A stretch of DNA of 64,000 nt from Earliella scabrosa (GCA_022605405.1 JABYQQ010000024.1:1-64000); one strand, 5' to 3'. Counted from the stretch's first letter, positions 1 to 12,440 are shown. The notes: generated by a model not told the origin, from the sequence alone. A program made the numbers and translations.

Positions 1-800
1 GGGACGCTCTCACGCTCGAGTCTATGACCGGCACGGCGTAGTCCGCGGGGTTGAGCCAGTTCGTCGGGTCGCTGTTCGCGACGCGAACTAGCTCTACGGG
101 GCACAGCTGCGTTCCCCAGCTCTTCTTCGAGACGACGACGGTGACCGTGAAGACCGCGAGAACGATGTCTCCCTTCACGAATCTGTTGGGTGCGCACCTC
201 GCCAGGTCTAGAATGCGGCCGTCTTCAATACCGAAAAGACGAGGGCGAGCGGGGTTGATCGCGTAGAACGAAGACTTGGAAGCCGCTTCGAGGATCCACG
301 GGTGGCAGTCCACGGGCGGAAACGGCAGGTCGCCGTCGCGAGACCTTGGCACAAAAATCGGGGCCCGCATCCGGAAACGGTGAGTGAACTTCGCGTCGGC
401 CCCTGACTGGTAATCCGACCTCGGGACCCTAGAGGTGTTGAAGCCTTCTATCTTCTCCACGTGAGACTCTAACAGCTGTAACGACCAATGAATGATAGTC
501 CAATCGAGCTCGAAGGCGCGAGCGTACCGCCTGCAGCCTGTACAAGCTGTCGTCATGGTCCGTATCGAAAGCGTAGGTGTAGTTGCACCTAAAGCTCGGC
601 GTACGTTCGCTATACCGAAACCGGTTAGCCTCGGGTATGCTATGAGCGCGGCACGTTAGTACTTACACCATAGTATCCCTCATTCCGAGCGGAACAGCCT
701 CTCCGGCCGGAACAAAGTTGCCGGAAAGGTAGTGGTCCGCACCGGCAAACAGCCCCGCATGGCTGATCACCGCGACATCGTCAGATCCGCGAACGCATAG
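1..800 (-). CDS. unknown multi-exon protein, 3' end beyond window
   Basis: I do not recognise the family. Two exons read cleanly on the minus strand. The first (800-667) encodes a segment containing GLFAGADHYLSGNFVPAGE and ends at a consensus GTAAGT donor. The second starts after a CTGCAG acceptor at 531, so exon phase 2 joins correctly, and it stays open to the window edge with ELDWTIIHWSLQLLESHVEK and later KGDIVLAVFTVTVVV. No stop is seen, so the C-terminus lies outside the window. The product looks soluble, with mixed helix and strand and no signal peptide or membrane segment visible. The start codon is not identified; a possible upstream exon is listed separately. The open frame over about 660 coding bases together with good splice sites makes a real gene likely. 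Confidence 0.6.
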
Positions 801-843
801 CTGCAGGACTAAAGTCAGTTATGCCAGTAACTCTTCGGCTCGA

Positions 844-1119
844 TCACGTAGACGGACGGACCACCCAACGCGCCGGTGCCTGCTGCCTAAACTCGACCCA
901 AGCGTCGGCCGTCCCGACTGTTTCCACGGCACACTTGAACGGGATGTCCGTAGGCCTGACAGGGCGTTCTTTCCAGTAGTCCAGCGCCACCTCCGTAGCC
1001 GGGTCCAGGCCGGATGTCTTCGCGGTGGCGTTTGGCATCTTGAGAGACGATCGGACTACAGCAAAGTCGACGAAGTTAGCAAGATCGAGACGGGACGGGG
1101 GAGATATACCCAGCGACAC
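844..1119 (-). CDS. possible upstream exon of the preceding gene
   Basis: This open minus-strand frame of 91 codons has protein-like composition (for example ATEVALDYWKERPVRPTDIP). It lies just upstream, in transcription order, of the gene that runs off the left edge. A direct splice to that gene did not resolve in phase with the donors I could see, so the link is only a suggestion. It could also be a separate short gene or a relic. No family is recognised. Confidence 0.3.
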   Translation of the reverse strand: MSLGISPPSRLDLANFVDFAVVRSSLKMPNATAKTSGLDPATEVALDYWKERPVRPTDIPFKCAVETVGTADAWVEFRQQAPARWVVRPST

Positions 1120-1666
1120 CAGGGGGTGAGACTCTGCGCAGACGGCACCCGTTTAGCGTCGGTTGGGTGATGATTGCGGTGGGGTCGCAGTTCCGAGCGC
1201 AGGCACCGCGACGCAAGACGCAAGTGCCGCTTGATGCGTCCAGACCGACGCTGATGCGCCGCCCGTGCTAGTTAACCCCTTAGGGCCGGGGTGCTGGCGC
1301 CCACCACAACGGAGGACAAAGTGCGTTACGCGCACTTTCCGCGACGGCGGAAAAATGCTCTGCGATAACGGGAAGGTGTAATCACGGGCGACAAGAATAA
1401 AAATGCGCAGAAAAAATGTCGATAACATGAACTCCCGGACCATGCTTGCGCCCAGACATACCCGCAAGGTAACATGCAGCATGTCGAAGCCTCCACGTTA
1501 TCGCTACTGAACGGATCACGCAGGCCCCTCGCGCCACGCACGAACAGTACAAGTCAACATCCGCCAGATCCATATTGAAGTGGAATAAGGCCATCAAGGC
1601 CGAGGGCGAATCCGTAAGCTTTCAACTGCAACCACGCGCGACCGTCCGCCGACCCGCGGTTCACAG

Positions 1667-2168
1667 GACTACAGCTGCAAACGAGCCGTGCAAGGATTCA
1701 TCTATCCAGCATATGGGGGACGGCCCCGCGTGCTCCGCCTTCCTATGAGGAAACATTACGATTTTGAACAGGACGTACCGAGATTTCTGGAGGATGTCGA
1801 CCTCCGGAGGTGGTTCCCCTTCGGAGTCAATCAGGACACCCTCAAGTCCCTTCCGGGAACCGACAACCTCCTTCTCAACCACTACACAGTCTTCTGGTCC
1901 CCCGAGCGTCCAGCGGTCGTCTTGAACGAGTGCATCACGGCGATGGGCATCTCAGGACATCGAGGTAACATAGTGGTCATTCGGCACGGCAAGAAGACCC
2001 CCCTCGCCCTCACCAACACCAGCCTGACAGAGAGGGCTCTGGTAGACATCATAGTGATGCGGTGAGCACGAGCCACGAAATCGGCGTCCGTTCAGGACTG
2101 ATCAAGCACTTACCAGATGGATTGCAGGACGACGCGGGGTCGACGACTCCGACTCCGATCAGAGCTGA
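1667..2168 (+). CDS. small unknown protein, two exons
   Basis: The family is not recognised. The main exon, starting near a TTCACAG acceptor at 1666, encodes FIYPAYGGRPRVLRLPMR and later NHYTVFWSPERPAVVLNE. A GTGAGC donor after 2061 joins an acceptor CAG at 2116, giving a short acidic tail ending DDSDSDQS and a TGA at 2166-2168; the phase is preserved. No ATG starts the main exon (the first in-frame start-like codon is GTG at 1688), so a short 5' exon is probably missing. The protein would be about 140-150 aa, soluble, with no transmembrane segment. Such short single-domain proteins are common as lineage-specific families in mushroom genomes, but I cannot name this one. Confidence 0.5.
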
Positions 2169-2975
2169 GCGCTGAGCTCTGGACAAGGTTTTGGGGGACG
2201 TATGTGGATTATGGCAATATTCGAAAGAGATCGCAGCGCACCTCGTGAACATTGCGCTTCGCGCATACCGCCGCCGAGACCGCCGCGATAGAGCGGAATT
2301 GTAGAAGCAGAGACGATGAAACAGACGGAGAGCGGGTGCGGAAGGGCTTGCCTCACGGACATTGTCACTACCTCCGACTGTGTAGGATATTACCTAAGAG
2401 AGCCATCCGGCCATCGCCGATTCATGCGATATATCGCATCGCTGCGCGATGCAAATCGGGCAGATCAAACGCGCTCACGCCATAGGGCATTCGCACGCCA
2501 CTTCATCGCATTCGCCGAGACCGACGACACACACACCCTACGCCCTCCGCAGCACTCGACTCGCACGTCCACATGCACACGATAGGTTTAAAAAGGGAAA
2601 TAGAAGCGAGCGACGCTTCCGACCACAAGTCGGTGAAGCGACATTAGTCGACATGTCGCCGGACGCCGACGAGCACTCGTTAGTATGGAAACGAGGTTCG
2701 GACAACAGCTGCCTTCTGACATTAACACTCTGGCTCATCGTCCGCGATCGCAGATGGGTATGGGAACCGTTCGCTCACAGGAGGTCGGGCCCGTCCCTGA
2801 CGCGTCAACATTTCACGCAGCTGCAGATGCCAGCTCTTCGATCTTTCCAAGGCACGGCGATCAACGCGTCTCGATTCTGTATGACTGACCTGCTTCCCTC
2901 GCTAGGTCCAGGCATCGCTGCGCAAGGTGCGACAAGAGCATTCTTCTCCGCGTTGCGTCACTGACACTCCAGTAC
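2169..2975 (+). other. no confident gene
   Basis: Only short overlapping frames are present. An A-rich TATA-like stretch (TTTAAAAAG) lies near 2586. An ATG at 2655 opens a frame, but nothing in it resembles a known protein. It may be the lost 5' part of the ribonucleotide reductase-like relic that follows. Confidence 0.4.
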
Positions 2976-3486
2976 AGCTCACGTACGGGCTTGATCAGGT
3001 GTACGTGCGCATCGACAAGTGCGTGCTGTTACGATTCCGAGCGATCGCAGCGCGAGCCTCACGAAATACAGAGTCGCGCTCGCTGTCGACACCGAGAAGA
3101 ACGCGGTAATGAGCTCGGAATCATTGCAGGTGAACACGTCAATCCTCGCCGCAGTCCCATCGGTACTAGATCGCATCATAGACTCTCATGGCTCGATGCT
3201 CCGCCGAGCTGTCCCACGAGCATCCAGACTACCTCGTACTAGCCGGGCGCCTGGAAACCGTGAACATCCACCGCGCCATACCCAAATCCTTCCGCGAGTG
3301 TGTCCTTCAAAATCATCACGGTGGGTTATCCTGTCCAAACCTCGATTGGCGTGTCGGCCTCGGATGACCTCGTTCTCAGCGCATCCCAATCTGTATGACT
3401 CCAGCTTCCTCGAAGCGGTTGGAGCGTACGGTCATACTCTAGACGGCGCCCTCCGCCACGATCGGGACATGGATATGGGACTGTGA
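2976..3486 (+). pseudogene. decayed ribonucleotide reductase large-subunit N-terminus
   Basis: Three pieces in different frames match, in the right order, conserved landmarks of the class I ribonucleotide reductase large chain (the enzyme that reduces ribonucleoside diphosphates). These are an LTYGLD motif at about 2979 (end of the ATP-cone), HPDYLVLAGRLETVNIHRAI from about 3221 (the HPDYxxLAxR helix followed by an N-H signature), and LDGALRHDRDMDM near 3435 (the L-D-x-A-[IL]-x-x-[DE]-R-D motif). The frame must change at least twice between them, and the catalytic barrel is absent, so this is a truncated, frameshifted copy. The match is by motif memory only. Some changes of frame could be introns, for example a GTGGGT donor at 3321. 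Confidence 0.5.
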
Positions 3487-3537
3487 GCTTAGATTGAATA
3501 ATTCCATCGCGTCGGTTTGACCAGCTCGCGCCGCAGG

Positions 3538-5949
3538 ATCTCAGTGGAGACGATGAGAAGGCTCTACGTCGTCCAGATAATGAGAAGCGCAGTCAAGAGG
3601 ACTCGGAGGGAACACAGTCTGGAGAGGATGACCTAGAGGGACTGGAGAAGAACCCGAGCGCGCTCGCAGCCAGGCTTGCACAGGAGGGTGAGCATTAAAG
3701 TTAGAGTTTGGGCGCCATGCATGGCACATAGGCGCCCTGTTCCCTGGGTCCCCGTACCACACTCGACAACCAACCACACCTCACAGGAAGCACTATGGGT
3801 CAACACGGGCGACATGTCTGAGGAGGAACACGAGGATCGTCATCGCGGACGTTCCCTCATGATTCCCGCACACAGCGAACGGACCGGCTCCTCTAGCCGC
3901 GCAGCCAGTAGCGCACCCAGCGGTCCTTCAACCAGCCCCTCTCCAGCCCCATCTCTTTTTGGCCGGTCTCCTTCTCCACCCCAGGTATGCTCTCTGGCTG
4001 CTTGTGACACATAATTTCTAAGGATTCAACCGTTCTTTTACTACAGCCCAAGTACTATCTAAGCAAGAAGGTCGGCTAATGCCAGCCTGAGTGTTCGCAT
4101 ATACTGACGTTCATGGGCTGTCGCAAGCAAGTACTCTCAAGTGGCTCAGAATCCGAACGCGAAGACAATGAGGTTCGTCACGTTGCAATCCTGTCATGGA
4201 ACCGCCGCCGTGACTCACGACTCACTGGGTGATAGAAGCCCCCCCCGGAAGAGGCAAGCCCAGCCCGACGATCATCCGCGTACTCAAGCCAAGCAGCCGA
4301 AGGATGGTGGGCGCAGCGCAGAACAGCCATTCAAGCCTCACAAGCGAGCTCAGTCAAGTTCAAATGCACTCGCGCTCACGGACTCCGCATCGACTCGCCG
4401 TAAGTCTATCACAAACTCTTGCCCCATCATAATGAATAATTCACTATGTCCCTGCATCAGGCAACCCCACCCCGCATTCCGCACGAGCTAGTCAAGGCTC
4501 ACGGGCGCGTCCTGATCAACATGCAACCAAGACCCCCGGGCCGGCCCATACCTCGTCCAAGCCTCGAACGACGTCCTCGAGCACTCTCCTCCGAACCAAC
4601 GATACGGATCGAGCCGCACCCGTCCCCATATCGGATAAGCCTCAGAAGAGCCGCAAGCGTGTTGACGAGGTGCGTCAACCTGCTGCGTACTGTTATCCGA
4701 CTGATCAAACCGCAGGAGCCGCACTGGAAGGACGTCAACAATGCTGAGATAAACCACGCGAAGGCACGCCGCAAAGACACCGACAAGAAGTCCGACAAAG
4801 CCGCTTGGGTATGTATCCTGTGTTGTCCATGACGCTAATCTAATATAACCCCAGAAACTGAAACCCAAGGCGGCTGACGGAGAAGACAACGGTGATGACT
4901 CCATCGACCTGGTTTACCCCGCCAAGGGCGGCAAACTCAGCCTTCGTGCGCAACACCCCCGTGTTCGGCGCGTCATGCGTGCGGCGATACGCCGATGTCT
5001 GACTGACATCTGCATCAAGAACGCCTTCCCTGATGGCATGGACAAGTACAACGAGATCGCCCGACGGGCACTCGTGAAGAGCGCCGAAGACCCGGAGCTT
5101 GACGACGCTGAGCTTGCAAGGAAGCTGAAGAAAGATGATGAGTATGGATTGACACTGGCAAGCCCTCGTGTTGATTGCTGACTCCGAGTCTCTTTCCAGC
5201 CAGCGGGTCGCATCTCCACATTCCGAGGGAACATCAAGAAGAGCGTCGAAGCGCTGGTCTCGAGTACCTTCCGCCTGAGTCTTGGCGATGCGGAGAAGGG
5301 ACAGTGGCTCAAGAAAGGGCTGCGCTACATATTCCCGAACGACTACGAGGTAAACGTTCACTGACCCGAGTCAAACACTTGACTCACCCTCTCACAGGCG
5401 GACACAGTGCGGGGCGACAAACCTTTCGACGATCCGATCTTCTCTCAAGTTCTCTACTCAAACTTCTTCAAGCGGTCGAGCAGCTTTGGTAACAAGATCA
5501 TCAATCAATTCAAGTCCTCGTCGCCGGACAAACCTCACGAGAGGGAAATCCCTGCGCCCATGCTCGCCCTCGTCTCAACTGCGGTACGTGCTCTTGTACT
5601 CGAGTCTTGCCATGTTCCTAATATACTCACCACGACGAACTTGTCAGATCTTTGCTGCAATTGGTGACTGCGCCACTGGCCAGACCTTGGAGTTCAGCGA
5701 CAAGCATTACACTTCCGCATACGTCGAGAACATGGACACGATCATGGACATCAAGAACGACGCTCCGAATGAGTACCATGCACTCATGCACCGCCTCTAC
5801 CGTCAAGCTTGGTGCGTATCATGGCTTCTACAGCTCTCCGGCTTCAGCCGTCACTGACCTGCAGTAGTGCTCGCTCTGGAATGACTGCCGCACAGTCCGC
5901 TGGTCCCAGGGTCAGCTTCCTCAACGTCAAAGGCATGGCGCGAGAGTAG
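3538..5949 (+). CDS. DUF6532-domain protein
   Basis: This multi-exon basidiomycete gene has a disordered, charged N-terminal half (Ser/Pro/Lys/Arg-rich, about 3814-4800) followed by a globular C-terminal domain of roughly 280 residues. That domain matches my memory of DUF6532: an Arg-rich helix VRRVMRAAIRRCL near 4965, then FRGNIKKSVEALVSSTFRL near 5223, DPIFSQVLYSNFF near 5433 and PAPMLALVSTA near 5557. Introns at about 5175-5200, 5350-5397, 5584-5647 and 5812-5866 keep phase, and the last exon ends MARE-stop at 5949. The 5' end is uncertain: an acidic exon (3538-3686) is clearly coding, but its phase does not join the exon with MSEEEHED at 3814, so translation may begin at 3814. The molecular function of DUF6532 is unknown. 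Confidence 0.7.
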
Positions 5950-7080
5950 TTTTGTCCCACCACAGACTCGGATATACCCCTACGCAAATGTCCTAATCGG
6001 TCTTGTTCATGATGCCTGCTCTCAATTTCTCACCGTTCCGAGTCCTTCCCTTCTACACTGACAGGATAATAGCCTCTCTTGATGCCTTTCATTGATGATG
6101 TTCACGCTCGCTACATTTGACTAATGCACCACCAAGTACTTAGATTCTCGTATAACCTAGCCCATATGCAGGCTGATGCATTGTTTACCGTAATCAATGA
6201 CACCTAATAGTTTCATTTCCACGGTGCGAATGAGCGATCATATTGAGAATGCACCGAATAGACCATACTAACTGTGCGCTGATATGCGATGCATGGGCGA
6301 TAATCTTCTCTCAATAAACTAGAATGAGTTCTATTCAGCTGGGTGCATGGCAAATAAGAGCTCAAGCTAAAATATGCTAAACTATCGCATCTCTCTCGGA
6401 GAACATTTGGTGTACATTTGTCAATATTTGACCTAATGTGCTAGGGGGAAAATCCCTGATGCCCGGATCACTGCTACGATGCCCTTTACAAGTCTTCTAC
6501 TGTCCCTGGTCATTCCACGCAAGAGGACCGCCCAACTCCGCACTCGCCTGGCTGTCCGCGAACATATACAACAACCAGGATGTGCAGTGGCCAGGGTGTA
6601 TTGTGGCAATGAGGTTCACAGATCACACTTGCCGTTCATTCACCGACTTCACTGCCACGGACATAGTTCACGTCTACGCTTTCTTCAGCATATTTAACAG
6701 ACGCCGCAGACCGCGCACCATGTAGCACAGCCTGTTACTTACCAAGCGCCGCAGACCACCTACCATGTAGCACATTCTCTTAATAATACAGCCCCATTCA
6801 CATAATCCACCCCGACGCGTGAAACAGACCGACATCAGCTCTAAACCCAAAGACTTCAATTTCCCCGCAGCAAGCATCAGCACAGGTAACACTGCCAGCA
6901 GGGCCTTCCTGAGCACGCACGCTCAAGAGATGTCCCTCCCGATGCTTATTGTTTGTTAGGAACGACGGTTACAACTTCATCCCGTCCAGTGCAAAGTCAG
7001 CGTACATCCAGTGCAAAGTCAGCGTACAATCTGACGCACAAAACTAAACTACTCGTCGCCCACTCCAGACCGTCCTACTC
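5950..7080. other. intergenic, short imperfect repeat
   Basis: AT-richer sequence with stops in all frames. The only structure I see is an imperfect direct repeat with period about 45 bp (CGCCGCAGACC...ACCATGTAGCACA) at roughly 6701-6775. Confidence 0.5.
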
Positions 7081-7975
7081 CCGATCAGAGACGCACACTA
7101 ACCCGTCTACAGCTTTCCTGTTCGACAGCTCGACTTGCAGCCAGACGTTCGCGACTGTGAAGAGTTCTACGCCGCGTCCGACACGATATACGGCGGGCTT
7201 CTCGAGTTCCGCCGGTGTCGTCGACTGCAGCGCGCACCTCCACCACCCGCTGTTTGTCTGGCTGCGTTCGTCGAGAGAGCAAGCCTCCCACCCTCAGGTG
7301 CGCTATGCGTAGGAGCACACGGGGCGACCACACACGAAACGAGTCGGCGGCGCTCGTGGACAGCACGACAATCGCTTTTGAGGGCGTCAAACTCGGGTAT
7401 CTAGCGAGGGCAACTCCGTGAGGCGTCCAATACGGAACACCATCGAGGCGAGGAAGCGAGCCACGCACCGCACCACGTAACACGCGCAGCACGGCACTCC
7501 CGTCCTCCATCGCGATTTCCTGCTCGAGATGATCTCCATCGCGTCGGCCTCAAGATCCAATGGGCATTCGCGAGCCACGACAGCTCTGTCGGGAGTATCG
7601 ATTCCGATATATCCATATAACTGCATACATAGTCCGGCGCGCGTATTCGCGACCGATAACCACAAAGTCCTGGTCAAACTACGAACGAGTCAGCACAAAC
7701 GACGTCCTCTCCGCCCACTGCGATCAGTCACCGAGTGCATGCCCCGCCCCTTCCTGCGATGCTCGAAGCACAGTACGCCTCCTTCTTTCTCCGGGCGTCC
7801 GGAAAGGCGCGGTGGACGGCGGCCAGTTTACTGCATTGTTGTACCACAGACGCGAAAGTTCACACACCCACGTCGGCCCAGGAACAGACGCAAACCACCG
7901 CGTCCGCAGGACACGGACGACGGCATCCTTACAGACCGTTCAGCCGACCGACATCAGTGCAGTTGAGATACTCAC
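7081..7975. other. ambiguous region downstream of the forkhead-like gene
   Basis: Several overlapping frames on both strands, none convincing. A minus-strand frame at about 7742-7870 carries SVVQQCSKLAAVHRAF, which could be a badly eroded continuation of the forkhead domain, but it does not splice in phase. Confidence 0.3.
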
Positions 7976-8648
7976 CTTCCAATCGCCTCCACTTCTCGCC
8001 GATATATCCGGGAACCGCCTCTCGATCTCCGCCAGAACCTGGTGGCCAGACAAGTATCGCGTAGGACTGCCAACTATCGCGAGACGAACCAGAAGGGCAA
8101 ACGAAACCGACGGTGGTCGACCGCTGCGTGTATCGGGAATAGCATCCAGCCCCTTCCCCCTCGCGCAACTCGCGCGGCAGACGGAGTAAACTTCTTCATC
8201 GCACGGACTATTGAGCCGCACGTACTCCGCCACGTCGGGACCGGTCACGCTCGTAAACACTACCGGCACCGCCCTCCACAGCTCGTCTGCCCAACGGATC
8301 CATTCAGCGACGCAGCCGTTCAACAACAGACTCACACTCACGAGCAGTCGTCCGCGTCACCGCTCCACCTCCCACACTCCCGCTCCCAAACCACGATGCG
8401 CCGATCTCTGGACATGGACGTGCTCCTTCCACCGGGCACCATCAGCGTCACGCAACCCCAGCAGGAGCAGGCAACTCACCTTCATCGCTGCCGCCATCCA
8501 CAAACGAACACCCGGCAGCCCCGAGCTCCCTCCTAGACGCGCCCGAAACCACGCTTTGGGTGGAAACCAGGCCGTCCGCGCCGGGATCCGGGTTCAAGAT
8601 ATTGACTGGAAAACGTAGACGATCGAGACGCTTCCGCTCCGAAGTCAT
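7976..8648 (-). CDS. forkhead-like protein with a truncated DNA-binding domain
   Basis: Exon 1 (8648-8480) starts MTSERKRLDRLRF and ends at a GTGAGT donor. Exon 2 (8286-7976) joins in phase after a GGGCAG acceptor. Near its end exon 2 encodes a forkhead N-terminal half: RPPSVSFALLVRLAIVGSPT (the conserved PPxS-[YF]-x-x-L-I-x-x-A-I-x-x-S-P pattern), then a second helix IERRF and a Trp-Lys just before the exon ends. In known forkhead domains this is followed by the recognition helix N-S-[IV]-R-H-N-L-S. I cannot find that helix after the GTGAGT donor; the next possible exon gives an immediate stop or an eroded sequence. The protein (about 160 aa as read) may therefore not bind DNA in the usual way, or a further exon escapes me. 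Confidence 0.55.
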
Positions 8649-11600
8649 GAAACAGACCGCACAGACTGGGGCGACAAGCGTAGAGAGGAAGACACACAAA
8701 GACAGAGATACGCGATCGATAACAACACATGCCGCGTGGCATCGAACCGTCCACGGGCCGCGGCCCGCGATCGGATCGAATGGACGGCCGTTCCTTGATG
8801 CACGACTTTGCAAGTCTCTACACTAGGGCGTTTATTCTGTGATGTACGACTTTGCATTCCTACACCCCAGCTCAGGCCACGCGGAGGCCACGCGCCTTCC
8901 ATATAAGGCGGGGGGGTCAGCGCTTATTCGAATATAAGCAACACATACTAATGCCCTCACCAGTTACTTACCGCGCAATATCATTACATAAGGCGCTAGT
9001 TAAGTGATGCACGAGTTTGCGAATTCCTTGGCTGAAGACCTGGACTGAAGTGTCCAGGAAAAGTTAACATGAGCGCGTAACATATATAGTAGCGTATGTA
9101 TGACATCATTCTAGGTTTCTCGGATATTGATCAGTTCAATATAGCAGAGGCATGTTGTGCTCCTGACGAGTCCTGATATCAATTGTGTGAGGCTGGTGCG
9201 CTACAGAACGTGGTTCCCTCAAGAGCCTACTTGTCGTCAATAATATCCTCGTCCTTACGTTCATGGGCACCTTGGTGTCTCGGATGAGTCGAGGCTCTCC
9301 GAGTCATACTGAAGAGGCACAGGGGCATGCTGGTGACGAACTTGCGGACCAGTTGTAGTCATGCGGATGCCTGCGCTCGTCGTGTACGATCTGTTGTCAA
9401 CCAAGTGTATTACGCAACGAAACATTGGTGCTGACGATTACAACCATCCCATCCGAGCTCCAAGGACATATTGTCTCCGACGATAACAGCTTTCGAGCAT
9501 GTGCGTGAGAGAACCGCTGGGCCCGTATGTACCATCCGACGAGACGAGACACGATGCTGGCATTCCGGTAGTCGACTGTGACGGCTTCGCCGGGTCTGTC
9601 GTTGTCGTCTGGAACTTTGACCTCCAACTACCTCTCGAGGTGAGCCTCAACTCAACCGGCGCAAGCCTCCCAATGGAAGGACAGTTGCGGTGGGGCCAGC
9701 AGCCTCGCGCCAGTCGCCCGCCTTGAGTATCCATTCGAACCATCTTCGCTGCCAACCTCGACATCTCTGAACCTACATATGTATCCACGTCAGCCAGAAC
9801 TCCGTCTGTAGGTCGACCATACACCTCCCCAGTCCGAGCAGCGCCTCGAGGACACGAAAACCCCGCCGGGGACCGCCGATTGGCACTTTGCTAGACTTGC
9901 GAGGGCTAGAACGACCGCGTTGATGGATTGAAGGGTGCGAGGCAAATCACATTGGCTTACCAGGCGATAGGCTGGGCTTCAATGGCGGCATGGAAGGATT
10001 GCGTCGCCTCTGGGACTGAAGTTGGAAGGGGGAACAGTCTGCACACCGTGAGAAAGGCTAAGGATGAAGCCAGCTTATCATGACCCACCCGATGGCGACC
10101 TATACGTTAGGAGCTCTAGACGTCCTCCTGAGACGACCTGTTGACCCGTCGCGAAGCGGAGGGGATTACATCGCGTGCGTGTCTAGGAAGGGTGCGCTGA
10201 ACGCTGAGCACAGTGAGTGGAGGTGAAGAGACGAACCACGGACGGCGAGAGCGTGTGCAAGGACAAGACAGGAAGCTGAGCACTGGCAGTGAGTCAGAAG
10301 GCAAGACATCAGCAGGCGGGCGTTTATTGAGCCTGGCTCTCTCTTCCCCTCTCTCGTCGGTCCCGACCTTTTGTCTCTCTCGTCTCGTCCCCAACAACGA
10401 CGACTCGTACGTATACACACCGCCTAGACGTCGTGTGCGACTCGCAGCTGATTATGAGACTCGCAACTCGTTCAGCGCTGCTCACGACCGCCGTTGACGA
10501 CGCGAACCGTCGGCGATCATGGTGAAATACTCAGTGCTCGTCATTCGGCCAGCCAGGAGGCTGATTCGGAGTTGGAGGATGAAGCTGGAGCTAGCTGATA
10601 TAGGACGAAGGTTGAGCCGGGAGCCCTCTTCTCGTTCAGCGCTGCTCACGACCGCCATTGACTATGCGGCGTCGGCGATCATGGTGAGTGCTCGTACCCT
10701 TGCCAGCCATGGTTGAAGCCTCTTCCTTGCCACATCTCAGTTGTCTCCGCCCATTGCATCGGCAATGACTACTCGTATATCTGATCAGCCGGGCAGACGT
10801 CGTGTGCTGGAGGACGACCAACATGTAGGACGCAAACTGAGTCGGTGCAGCCATGGTGAGTGCCCGTCCTCCTGCCAGCCATTGGGCCTGTAATGGCTCG
10901 TTCCACACCCTTGCATGCTCGTACCTGCCGCGGCTAATCTCTCTCTCGGCTTCTCTAGAGATCGATGACGCTCTTGCAGTACTAGTGGGATAGTCGGGCC
11001 GCTCGTCACCGCCTTAGGTCCGCGTTCTCTGTCTCCGACTTCCGCAAGCGCACCTGTGGTAATGGTGTGAGAGAATCCCGATGTGGATCGCCGCCAAGTC
11101 GACGAACGGTGAGCCCCAGGTCCATGCAGCCACCGCCTCCCTCTGACTCGATTCGTCCCACTCCACACAGGTAAGCACTCCACAGTCACCTCCAACGCAT
11201 ACTCGACTCTATATCTAATCGCCAGGACGAGCGCAAGTCCGACATCGTGGCCACGTCAGCGTGTCCAGGAATCTGCCGCGGCGACACACGCACCCTTTCC
11301 AGGGACGGGCAAGCGCAGAGGGTCGCTCGCATATTGTCCTAAGTGCTTCCCCTCCTCAATTTCACGAAGTTGTCCCAGTCGGTACTGGAAGAGCTCCTGA
11401 ACGCCGAGGCCGCCGCCGCTATCCCTGTCCTGTCGGCGGCGGTTGGGCGCCCATCACGTGATCTTTTGGGCCAAACTCCTCTCGCTGGGTGTCCTCTCTC
11501 TCCCGTCTGCCACTCCGCAACCCGCCATCCCCACTCTAGCCTCCTCGCCCCTCCCAGCACTCGTCGCTCCGTTCCACAAGACCAGGAACACGAGCGAGGA

Positions 11601-12440
11601 ATGCTGCTCCTGCTCCTCCGCGAGCCCCGCCGCCCGCGCCCGACCTGTCGCTCAAGGAAGGCGCGCCGTCAAGGAAGCGGCTTGGTTAGGCCCTGAAGGT
11701 CTACTACGACGTGTGGTGGGCGGCTATTCCCCAAAGGTACTACACGGTCGCTCGTCAATGCACGCGCGTGTACGAGCAGGGCGCGAACTACATTCCACTA
11801 CCCGTATCCTGACAACGACTCCTCCTCCTGCGCTGACCCGCCGCGAATTCACGCGCAGACCGGTTCCTTGTGTCTCCGTTCGCATTTACGCCACGCCGAC
11901 GTATGTAAACGCTTCTCCACAGCCGGAGTTTCCAGCTCAGGAACACGACGCCGACGTTCACTCTGCTCGTGCAGGTACCTATTTCTCGACTCGCGCCGGA
12001 CATCGCAGAGTGGTCGACAACATCACCGCGAGGGAGTGGCGGCGGGCGACAAGTGAAGCGGTTCTGGTACGCTCAACGAGTCACAGTATGCGGATACCTC
12101 GCTGACCAGGCCTCTGCAGCCTCCGTGTCCACGGGCCTCGCGCTCGTCTCGACTCCGCCCACCGTCTGCGATCTGGTAGCTCGGCTCTGCCCGTGTTTGT
12201 GCTCGCGTTTGCGTTCGTTCGCGTCCATCCCGCAGCCTCTCGCGCTGCGCTCCGTTGTCGCTCTGCATGTGCTTACCCTCTTGCTGCTGTACTCACTGTC
12301 CTCGCCCTCGCTTCAGAACTCCTCCATGTCGTTCGCGCGTGGGCTCACTCCCTTGTCAGGGCGCACGATTGTAGCCCTATGTGTTTCAATACTATACAGT
12401 GGTTTATCTATATGACGCCGGGCTGTCAAGCCTGACACCA
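8649..12440. other. gene-poor, repeat-bearing stretch
   Basis: No gene can be supported. A short plus-strand frame at 11693-11812 (LKVYYDVWWAAIPQRYYTVA, ending in TGA) and one near 11351 (LLNFTKLSQSVLEELLNAE) have protein-like composition and may be relics of one gene, family unknown. The rest holds degenerate repeats and pyrimidine-rich tracts. Confidence 0.4.
10467..10700 (+). repeat. two degenerate direct repeats, period about 164 bp
   Basis: The block CTCGTTCAGCGCTGCTCACG occurs at 10467 and again at 10631, each followed after about 30 bases by CGGCGATCATGGTGA. A shorter related piece (CATGGTGAGTGCCCGT) lies near 10853. This is a decayed local duplication with no coding sense that I can see. 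Confidence 0.6.

Noticed and set aside
7560..8189. 209-codon plus-strand frame
   Set aside because: Antisense shadow of the forkhead-like exon; its composition is Arg/Ser/Thr low complexity with no motif.
11443..12415. Overlapping frames of 148-220 codons
   Set aside because: Ser/Arg/Pro-rich, with two frames open over the same DNA and no splice pattern; GC-rich composition explains them.
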